DNA of 64,000 nt. Source: Gaertneriomyces semiglobifer. Its lineage: Eukaryota > Chytridiomycota > Chytridiomycetes > Spizellomycetales > Spizellomycetaceae. Below are positions 55,965 through 64,000 of this stretch, in pieces. Under the pieces are notes generated by a model. It searched no databases and was not told where the DNA came from. It worked only from the letters and a program-made list of their open reading frames with translations. A program made the translations under genes and the position numbers. Location of the stretch: the NCBI GenBank assembly GCA_025558075.1, contig JAHLKF010000013.1:248001-312000 (forward strand), given 5' to 3'. Positions within the stretch are counted from its first letter, which is position 1. Each line of letters opens with the position of its first letter.

Positions 55965-56278
55965 TACTCGCCTGTAGATAGGTTACCACTATTTATTAAA
56001 ACTGTGACAGAACGCGAACTCGCGCCCAACGCGTCATCCCATTGACATAACAACTCGATGCTGCACCCAACTAACTGTCGTGTAAAGCAGTACCCAGTAC
56101 GCTAAGAAGTCTTTTTCATTGATCGCACGGACGTGTTCAACGGAAGCAGCTATGGAAAAATCTGAGAAGAGTCATAGTGTCTGTAGGACTCGCTTCGAGT
56201 TCATATGCAACAGGTAGTGTCACTCATAGTTGGTTGCTTTAGCATCCGCATCCAGCGGGAGAATACGAGGACGGCTAC
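55965..56278. other. Intergenic, RPC1 to hypothetical gene
   Basis: About 310 bp; no frame, repeat or RNA signal noticed. Confidence 0.4.
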
Positions 56279-56725
56279 ATGCGAAATGATCCTCCATATC
56301 CGGCCTGGTTTGACCCACAGTTGCGGCCATTCTCACACCCAACGCAACCAACCACAACGTCTCAGGATTCAAGGCTGGCGCACCATAATAACCAGCATCA
56401 ACCTCATCAGACTCCACACGCGGGATACACTCGTCAACGGGAGCCCTCTGCCGAACCAGACCCCCAACTTCGCCACGCAAGCGTTACCTCAGCGACCGTC
56501 GCGGACAATACACCACCCATCCCCGAGCTCGACCCAGCGGGTCAACTTCCACATCCGTCCTCCTTGCATGCAACGGCGGAGACCGTGTTAGGGCGGATGG
56601 AGGAGAAGCTGGGTGAACTCTTGCCTGGAAAGATTGGGAATCGTTTGGAAACTGCGGGTGCTTTGCGAGAGGGATTAGGGTTGGCTGAGAAAGCGGTTAG
56701 GCAGGAAATGGCCAAGCATGAGTAA
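56279..56725 (+). CDS. Hypothetical protein, Pro/His-rich N-terminus and helical C-terminus
   Basis: 148 aa, ATG start. Residues 1-100 are disordered and rich in Pro, His, Gln and Thr. Residues about 102-148 (ETVLGRMEEKLGELLPGKIG onward) form amphipathic helices. The sharp composition contrast suggests a real protein. No family is recognised. Confidence 0.5.
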   Translation: MRNDPPYPAWFDPQLRPFSHPTQPTTTSQDSRLAHHNNQHQPHQTPHAGYTRQREPSAEPDPQLRHASVTSATVADNTPPIPELDPAGQLPHPSSLHATAETVLGRMEEKLGELLPGKIGNRLETAGALREGLGLAEKAVRQEMAKHE

Positions 56726-57256
56726 CCCGTTTGCCAGTGTTGCTACTGAGAGAAATGACAGGAATATGTCCGTTCATTTGAATTTGTAGTCAATCGCAGT
56801 TGATGATATGGTAGAGCACTGCTAATGGTGGAGGTAGACTTGCGGCGGTGCTAAGTGGAAACCAGAAGACACTACCGCCAACTGCTTCGTAGGCACTTTT
56901 GCTCTCAAGTTGTGTTCTCAATACATGTTTGCAGAATGCACAGATTCGAGGTATTTATGTGTATCACCTCAATTAAGCTATCAAGCAGTGAGAAAGTCGC
57001 GGACACGACTGTTAACGTAGCAAGCGAGTCACCCTGTGTGAAGCCTAATGACCCTTCTTTTGGCGGATACTGGCAGCTCATATAAACAAATGTAATGATG
57101 GAGGTGTCCACCTTTGCAGCGCGGGTTACACGTATGAGAAAGTTGCGCAGTGCGATAAAACGCATAAGTGCTCTACTGTCACTCTTTTTATACAAAAACG
57201 ACATCTTGGAGGCTCGATGAGCTCGAAAGGAGAAAACAAGAAAGAAGACGTCAAGC
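56726..57256. other. Intergenic, 0.5 kb
   Basis: No convincing frame on the plus strand. A minus-strand frame (56905-57258, 117 aa) overlaps the start of the next gene and has no recognisable feature. I see no repeats. Confidence 0.4.
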
Positions 57257-57686
57257 ATGGCGGCAGCAAATATTGAAGCAGCAGTGGATCAGGTAAAACG
57301 CAATATGCTCAGAATCTCAAGCAATCTAACGTGCTTTCTAGACCGGGCAGCTAAAAGAAACTATCAAACCTCCCAGCCGACAATGTGTTGCGTGTGGAAT
57401 AGCACGCTCCAGAAAGAGCTTTTCAAGGAACCAATGGAGGATGGGTAGCTCGGCCAGATGCAAAATATGCATGCAAGCAGTAGAGCGCATGCCGGAAAAT
57501 ACCCAGCGGGGTCAGAAGAGAAAGGTTGCAGACGTGGAGCAAGACGGTCCCGACGACCTCTTGGGGCCTGCTTGCCAAAAGAGAAAGGTGGATCTGGGCG
57601 GTTGTGACTACGATGATATTGGGAATGAATCGTGGAGTCTCCCCAAACTGATATGGGTTGACTGGATTGAAGAGCCATTAGAATGA
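57257..57686 (+). CDS. Small zinc-binding protein with paired CxxC motifs (Stc1-like)
   Basis: Exons are 57257-57292 and 57342-57686 with a 49-nt intron (126 aa). After the splice comes CVACGIARSRKSFSRNQWR, then CKIC. This C-x2-C ... FSxxQ ... C-x2-C pattern is the one found in Stc1-type and related treble-clef domains. Two copies of a basic QKRKV-like motif suggest nuclear import. Stc1 links RNAi to heterochromatin in fission yeast, but many unrelated proteins carry this small domain, so function is open. Confidence 0.65.
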
Positions 57687-58531
57687 ATAAGGGAATACAT
57701 GAAATCCATCGGGCCACATTTGCTTCCTGCTTTTGCATCAAGCCAATATGATGGATAGATATATGGCGCTCTCGTTGCCCCTCACGCGTGAGGCACGTGA
57801 TTAAAGATCCACACATGACCGTCACATGACTCGAACCATAATTTGGTGACGCGTGCGTCGAACGTGGTCGGACACCTCAACGTCAGTCAACAAGAGTGTT
57901 AAATGGAAAACAAAGGCGGGAAGCTCAGATCTAGGTTCCAAGGGAGGTTGTGTATGTATTCAATGTCCTTTCCTGCCTGGTTTGTTAGTCTGTCAGTCGT
58001 AACCCAACATAAGGGGAGCGTTCTTTCTTCTGACCGTCTGTGAATATTGTACGAATCAACTATGCCATCATGAAAATGATTATCGTGCGCGCTCTGCTGC
58101 ACGCACGCATATGCATGACGTCGTGCGTTCGTCGGTTGTTGTTGGGCTTCATCACAGCGAGGTTGTCGCATATATGAAGAACTTATACCTTCGACACTGA
58201 TAGGCTCGCATATACGTCCGTTGCATTCCGTTCACCACACTTTGTACAGTCATCCTTGGCCCTTGGGTTGGTGGTGACGCTGTTCTCACGTGATAGTTGT
58301 TGGGACCGACGCCAATACGCTTCTCAGCGAACCTGTAAAAGGGGTATACGTACTCATACTCCCAGCGTCAGGCAAACGCTCTTCCTTCTTCTACCGTCGT
58401 GCGTGCTACAAATACCCGCTCCTCGAAAAGCTACCATTCTTAGAGAGAGTGCATAACATAGAGCTTTCGGTGTGCTCATAACTGTCAAACCTTGACTGAG
58501 CGTCTGCCTCTTACAATCATCACCCGCCTTT
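57687..58531. other. Intergenic region before the debranching-enzyme gene
   Basis: About 845 bp. It contains CACGTGA at 57793 and two CACATGAC words near 57813-57831, which are E-box-like. The small frames present overlap each other and look like chance. No RNA gene was recognised. Confidence 0.4.
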
Positions 58532-61090
58532 ATGCCATCTCGCGTAACAGAAGGTCGTCCCTTCCCGCTTGGCGCCACCTGGGATGGTCTTGGTGTGAAC
58601 TTTGCATTATTCTCAGTCCATGCTACCAAAGTCGAGCTATGCATCTTTGATTCGGTGGGCGAGGTCGAGATCGAACGGATAGCATTACCAGAATACACGG
58701 ATGAAATCTGGCATGGTTACTTGCCCGATGCTAGACCTGGAACAGTTTACGGTTATCGTGTATATGGACCTTACGATCCGGGAAATGGCCACCGTTTTAA
58801 TCACAACAAGATGGTTTTGGATCCATATGCCAAAGCCTTTGTCGGCAACTTGATCTGGGACGATTCACTCTTTGGCTATACCCTAGGACACGCGTAAGTT
58901 TGTCCCTTGAACTTGTCCGGCGTAACCTTGTTGACTGACTAGTCAAGGATTACTCTTTTGATAGGGATGGGGATCTCTCATTCGACGAAAGAGATAGTGC
59001 GCCGTACATGCCCAAGTGTAGGGTCGTAGATACCGCCTACACCTGGGGGCGCGATCGCCGTCCAGAAATTCCGTGGGAGAAAACCATATTCTGTAAGTGC
59101 GTCTTATACGCTTGTTTCGCTTTCGGCTATTCCTCATGGCATTACAAAAGACGAAACACACGTCAAGGGCTACACTCAGTTGCATCCGGCCATCCCGCCC
59201 GAGCTGCGCGGCACTTATGCCGGTCTATCGCACACGGCCGTCATAGAGTACATCAAATCTCTCGGAATCACCTCGATTGAACTGCTTCCCATTCACTTCT
59301 TTGTCGATGATAAATATTTGCTCGACAAAGGGCTCATCAATTACTGGGGTTACAATACCCTAGGATTTTTTGCGCCTGATCCGCGCTACTCAGCGACAGA
59401 TCGTATTGAGGAGTTCAAAGAAATGGTTGCAAGATTCCATGATGCCGGAATCGAAGTCATTCTCGACGTAGTGTATAATCACACACCGGAAGGAAACGAG
59501 ATGGGACCCACGCTTTGTTTCAAAGGGATCGACAACAAAACCTACTACAAAATGTACCACGAGAATAACCGCTACTATGTAAACGACACCGGCTGCGGAA
59601 ATACGGTTGACTTGTCTCACGGAAGGGTCATCCAATTAGTGACCGACTCTCTAAGATACTGGGTTGAGGAAATGCACGTTGACGGTTTTCGGTTTGATCT
59701 GGCGACAATTCTGGGAAGGGAGGCTTGGGGAGGTTTCAACGAAAACGGGGCGTTCTTGAACAGTATACGGCAAGATCCTGTGCTGAGTCGAGTCAAGTTG
59801 ATTGCTGAGCCTTGGGATATTGGATTAGGCGGATATCAAGTCGGGCGATTTGCACCGGGCTGGGCTGAGTGGAACGACACCTACCGTGACACGGTTCGAG
59901 AGTATTGGCGCGGTGATTCTGGGAAGCTTCCAGAATTGGCATCGCGACTGACTGGTTCGGGCGATATTTTCAATCGGCTTGGACGCAAACCATGGTCAGC
60001 TGTCAACTTTGTCACCGCTCACGATGGCTTCTGCTTACACGATCTCGTCTCGTACAATGAGAAACATAACTGGGACAACGGTGAAGAGAACAGAGATGGT
60101 GCGAATGACAATGCTTCGTGGAATCACGGGGCCGAAGGTCCCACCGATGATCCCCACATTCGTGCGCTTCGGGAGCGCACCAAGCGTAACTTCCTGGCCA
60201 CGTTACTGTTCTCTCAAGGAACCCCGTTGATTCTTGCAGGAGATGAATTGGGCCGGACTCAACGTGGTAATAACAATACGTACTGCCAGGACAATGAGCT
60301 CAACTGGGTGGACTGGGAAAACATTACGGATGACGGCAAATCGTTGATGGAGTTTACGCGCCGTCTGATCTGGTTACGGCAAACGTTCCCAGTGTTACGT
60401 CGTAACCGATTTTACACTGGTGAATATAATGAAGAATTCGGCGTGAAGGATGTAACATGGCTCAACCCGGGCGGTGGCGAGATGCCTATGGAGGCGTGGC
60501 TCGACGGGAACTCGAGATGTTTAGGTATCATGTTCGACGGTCGCGCTCAAGCGACAGGTGTCAAGCGAAAGGGGACGGACGTCACGGTGCTGATAGTCAT
60601 CAACGCACATCACGATATTGTCTCCTTCAAGCTTCCACCAGCAGTAGGAGGTGCCCAATGGCAGCTCTTTGTAGATACCAACCAGCCGCAACAAGTTTCA
60701 CCTTTACTGTTCGACTTCGACCATATCTACGACGTGACTGGACGTTCGTTGCTCCTATTTGCACTCAAACAGGAAGGAAACATGCCTGGAAATGATATCG
60801 TACGCCAAGCGGAAAAGTTCATTGAAGAGATTGCAGAAACTCCGATTGCGATCGCGGTGCCGGACATCGACGAGCCAAATGACGGGAATGGAAGTGGTGG
60901 AGCGACAGGCCTGAATAGGAAGCGCAGTATCTTGGGCCATTTGGCGCGCGCGAGTGTTGGCAGCACTGCGAGCATGGCTGCGTCCATAGGGAATCTGAAA
61001 GAAGAGACAGATTCACCAACTTCTCCATTAGCATCTGAAGGGGAGACGACAGGGGATAGCGGAGAAGGCAAGGCTGAAGCTAGTACGTAG
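58532..61090 (+). CDS. GlgX/TreX-type glycogen debranching enzyme (isoamylase-like, GH13)
   Basis: Hydrolyses alpha-1,6 branch points. Exons are 58532-58893, 58965-59092 and 59151-61090 with introns of 71 and 58 nt (809 aa). An N-terminal CBM48-like domain (PFPLGATWDGLGVNFALFS) precedes the catalytic barrel. Conserved regions are DVVYNHT, DGFRFDLA (nucleophile Asp), IAEPWD (acid Glu) and FVTAHDGF. GlgX marks are RVYGPYDPGNGHRFN and ELNWVDWE. The last 100 residues (Ser/Thr/Glu-rich) extend beyond bacterial length. Fungi normally use the bifunctional Gdb1/AGL enzyme, so this class is unusual. The spliceosomal introns show it is a resident gene. Confidence 0.93.
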
Positions 61091-61237
61091 GACGTAGGCG
61101 AGACGTTTTCAGAGTTTTCATAATATCGGACCATATACATATCTGTAAGGTTTTCGGATGCACAGCGGTAACTTTGCCATCGTAACAAACGAAACTAAAC
61201 TAATAGTAACCAAAATTTCCTGCTAATAACTCTTGAC

Positions 61238-63718
61238 CTAGTCGTCGTGAACAGCTTTCAACCAGGGTCGAAGTGTAGCTAGCAAAGGCTTCACCAACAA
61301 CGGCGCAACTTCGAGACCCAACGGGTCCTTCCAATTTGTTTGACGCGGGGGCGGACCGGACGGACCTGCCGCTGGCATAGATACAGGAGCCGGCAGTGGT
61401 TCGCTGATCTTATTCTCTATCGCGACCTCACTCGGATCAATCACAAGTTTGCGCAATTCCGCTTCCAGTCTTGCTTCATCGTCGTCCGGTACCCATTCTT
61501 CACTCTCGGTTGCAACGGAAGTACTGCCAGCATCCGAAGCAGAATCAACCAGAGAATCATAACTAGCGATACTGCGTGACCTAGAATGCCTTGGGGGCAC
61601 CTGCAATGTATCTCCAAGCGATGCTGTGGAACCTCCATGATCAGTTCCTACGGCATCCTTTTGCATAACCGGCTCCGGCCGTCCTTCATTTCCTACATGG
61701 CTCCATAACCCTCTCAAATCTACCTCAGGCAACTCCGCCATGACATCGTGAAAATCATCCAAGTCCTCATCCAACACATCACCTTTAGTAACCCCACGAA
61801 TGCGTGACGAAATGCGATCGCCATGTTTACGCCTCCGTTCAGTTTTCCGGTGTTTCAACTTTTCGAGATCGCGATGGAGACCGGCAACGTCAAGGTCGGA
61901 CGACAGGATCGAGTGTAGATTGATCTTTGGGCCAACACCACGGAAAAAGTTGGCAATGTCGTCCATCCACTTCGCGATTTCTAATAACGCGTTCGCTTGG
62001 CTTGTATGTGCTGAGAGCGTTTGACGGACGTGTCGAAAGATTTTGTTCTCGTGACGTGATAGTAAGGCCATGTAAGGTCTTAGTGGGGGCGCCGCAGTGC
62101 CATTCTGTGCATTCTCTTCGGGAGGGCGTTGCGCTTTCGCCTGCTCCCTTTCGCTGACGTGGAGGAGATCCTCAATGAACCTTGCGGTATCCCGCACAAT
62201 ACCGCCAGGATCCGCTGCCCTATAAGCCTCTGCGAGTGGTTTGTATGTGATGGCGAGCAGATCCTTTGCAATGTGCACGACTACTTCGTTTTTCAATAGC
62301 TCTTGAATCTGTCGCAATCGCCGTAACGTCCAATATATGTCCAGGATCTTCTCAGTTCCCTGAGCTTCCGGACTTTGCGGGTGCGGCTCATAGCCGAGTA
62401 CCTCTGGCAGCAGATACTTGGCCGTCTCATCATCATAACCACCAGCAGGAGCATTCTCGACTATCAATCGGCACCTTTCCACTTGCTCAGGTGATAACCT
62501 GATTGCATTGGCGAGGTAGTTAAGTTCTGCAAGTGTCGCGTTCATCTCATCCTGCACACCCCCTATCATCATACGTTGCAGCCAGCTGAGCCCTCCGAAA
62601 GGCCTGGCCAGGAGAATATTCCCCAGCACTTTCACCACCATGACTGGGTTAGTCCCTCGCAGAATGGCGGCCCAGCTCCGGTAAGGCGCTCTCGAGTGAA
62701 AGGTTTTCAGACGACGTAAATGATCGGGTGCCCGGGCGTCCTCCACAAAAGCGCGGTACAGCGCGGCAGCTGCACAGATCTTCCACCACTCAATCGAGAG
62801 CTGGTAGTGTGATGGCAAATCCATAATCTCGGTCGCCTCCGTAATGGTTTTGACAGCATTCGGGATACCAGACGGATTGAGAAGTTCGTCTCTAAACATA
62901 TCAAGTGCAACTTGTATTTCTTCTGCCCGCTTTCTGGCGGCCTCCGGGTCTGTGTCGTTATCAACTGGACTGCTTTGACCGAGGAAATCGCGCAGTGCGT
63001 TCGTGACAGGCTGCCTCGCTACTGAGTCCAAATAGGCTGTTAAGGTGTCCTTGGCTTCGATGGTAGGTAAAGGAGGCACTATCAGTTTTGGCTTGCGGAC
63101 CAATTGCTTATGCAGCGACTTGAATGCATGGAAATCTCGTTCCACCACGGCATGTCGGCCGTTCAGCTTTGATGAAATCTCATATTTAAGGGTCTCGCCG
63201 CTTCTGAACAGTCCCTTCTTCTTAATAGTTGTCGTCCGTTCAATACGGATATCTGATATCTTCCATTCCACCTCCTTCATGTATCCCTGGAATGCTTCCT
63301 GCTTGGTGACCCCTCCGTGCACAGGTGTAGGCTCTTCCTCGCACACCACGCTCTTGCCAAGCATGGCTGCCAACGCATCAACCAGTTTGTTCGCCAGCAC
63401 GTCTCGTCTGGCCATGGTGAGTGCAGTGCCACCAGAGTCCACTCTTTGTAGTAGCCCAAGAAACCGACCCACTGTGCCCCAGAATGCGAGAGGTCCTTTG
63501 TCCGCTGCACGGCATGGTGGGAAAGGTACGACTATTCGACAAAAGAGAGGGGAGAGCAAGGGAAATGCATCCCGGTTCGGAGATCCCGGCAAGAGCGAGC
63601 CTATTGACGTTTCCGAGGAAAGCAGCTGGGTGATTTCATAGCGCAGTTGTCGTGCGAGAAGATCTTTTTTGAGGAGGTGTACCTCCTCGCCGTTCAAGTG
63701 TGGGGTGGGCACGATCAT
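61238..63718 (-). CDS. PX-domain protein of the Lec1/YPR097W type
   Basis: 826 aa, single exon. The N-terminus (EEVHLLKKDLLARQLRYEI) matches the PX-associated (PXB) domain. A PX-like segment surrounds RDFHAFKSLHKQLVRKPKLI and VPPLPTIEAKD. The long helical middle matches the fungal DUF3818 region, including NPVMVVKVLGNILLARPFGG and WLQRMM. The C-terminus is acidic, then Pro-rich. Yeast Lec1 is a lipid-associated protein; the biochemical role is little known. The ATG at 63718 is first in frame. Confidence 0.88.
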   Translation of the reverse strand: MIVPTPHLNGEEVHLLKKDLLARQLRYEITQLLSSETSIGSLLPGSPNRDAFPLLSPLFCRIVVPFPPCRAADKGPLAFWGTVGRFLGLLQRVDSGGTALTMARRDVLANKLVDALAAMLGKSVVCEEEPTPVHGGVTKQEAFQGYMKEVEWKISDIRIERTTTIKKKGLFRSGETLKYEISSKLNGRHAVVERDFHAFKSLHKQLVRKPKLIVPPLPTIEAKDTLTAYLDSVARQPVTNALRDFLGQSSPVDNDTDPEAARKRAEEIQVALDMFRDELLNPSGIPNAVKTITEATEIMDLPSHYQLSIEWWKICAAAALYRAFVEDARAPDHLRRLKTFHSRAPYRSWAAILRGTNPVMVVKVLGNILLARPFGGLSWLQRMMIGGVQDEMNATLAELNYLANAIRLSPEQVERCRLIVENAPAGGYDDETAKYLLPEVLGYEPHPQSPEAQGTEKILDIYWTLRRLRQIQELLKNEVVVHIAKDLLAITYKPLAEAYRAADPGGIVRDTARFIEDLLHVSEREQAKAQRPPEENAQNGTAAPPLRPYMALLSRHENKIFRHVRQTLSAHTSQANALLEIAKWMDDIANFFRGVGPKINLHSILSSDLDVAGLHRDLEKLKHRKTERRRKHGDRISSRIRGVTKGDVLDEDLDDFHDVMAELPEVDLRGLWSHVGNEGRPEPVMQKDAVGTDHGGSTASLGDTLQVPPRHSRSRSIASYDSLVDSASDAGSTSVATESEEWVPDDDEARLEAELRKLVIDPSEVAIENKISEPLPAPVSMPAAGPSGPPPRQTNWKDPLGLEVAPLLVKPLLATLRPWLKAVHDD

Positions 63719-64000
63719 AGAAGCTTTGAAGTAATGGTGAGCGACACGAGTTCAACGAAGCGAGGAGAGAATGCGAGTCCCTATCAAACCCAAGGCAGCC
63801 GCGAACGGTCCTTCTGCCTCTGTTTTTCACTGGTTGCAGGCGAGTCTGCTGACACTTCAGCCCCGTTACTCATGTCCGTCGTGTGGAAGCTTGTCATCAT
63901 CGCACTAACGCGTTCTTCAACTCGGCCGTGCAACTTTTTTTCCGCCGAGCACTTTATTCAGGCATCACATTGAAATAGCGACTACTACCGCTCATCAAAG
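63719..64000. other. Right-edge region upstream of the PX-protein gene
   Basis: About 280 bp holding the promoter of the minus-strand gene. A weak plus-strand frame (63647-63973) overlaps that gene's start and is not supported. Confidence 0.35.

Noticed and set aside
57800..57860. tRNA gene suggested by a GGTTCGAG-like word on the minus strand
   Set aside because: The flanking bases do not form a 5-bp T-stem or an acceptor stem.

Overview
The window is nuclear DNA of a fungus, most likely a zoosporic chytrid close to Spizellomyces. Genes are densely packed on both strands. They are split by short GT-AG introns, mostly 50-70 nt, that can be placed exactly because the exons rejoin in phase and restore conserved protein families. 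Single-exon genes also occur. The lineage call rests on fungal-type genes (a Lec1-like PX protein, She4-type UNC45, a split-bromodomain/BAH RSC subunit), on a Fanzor nuclease of the kind characterised in Spizellomyces punctatus, and on genes usually lost in Dikarya (a Polycomb PCGF protein, a Tuba-like GEF, a GlgX-type debranching enzyme). It is an inference.

Layout. 0.6-9 kb: tRNA isopentenyltransferase, GPI inositol deacylase, mitochondrial Met-tRNA formyltransferase and a PPR protein. 9-20.6 kb: UNC45/She4, eIF2-gamma, the PCGF RING-RAWUL protein, sphingolipid delta4-desaturase, branched-chain aminotransferase, an NmrA-like protein and the Fe-S co-chaperone HscB. 20.6-24.2 kb: a Fanzor locus with a structured RNA candidate directly 3' of it, in the only sizeable gene-poor stretch. 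24-32 kb: a small repeat protein, V-ATPase subunit a and a RAP1-like telomere protein. 33-44 kb: an ankyrin-PH-ORD oxysterol-binding protein, a SIM-rich G-patch protein, ZNHIT3, mS35, a DH-BAR-SH3 GEF and Cwc24. 44-56 kb: a double-bromodomain/BAH remodeller subunit, a 7-TM protein, a VTT-domain protein, an RraA-like protein and the Pol III largest subunit. 56-64 kb: a hypothetical gene, a small zinc protein, a GlgX-type debranching enzyme and a Lec1-like PX protein.

Most genes are housekeeping and do not form one pathway. The window is rich in chromatin and RNA functions (PCGF, RAP1, RSC subunit, Cwc24, RPC1) and in mitochondrial translation and Fe-S functions (FMT, mS35, HscB, PPR).

The standout system is the Fanzor (20950-22805, minus). 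It has a RuvC fold, a zinc ribbon, an NLS and a putative omega-RNA in its 3' flank. Its reading frame is interrupted by a single-base shift near 22191. The next most unusual items are the PCGF gene, with a GC-AG intron and proposed micro-exons, and the bacterial-type debranching enzyme.
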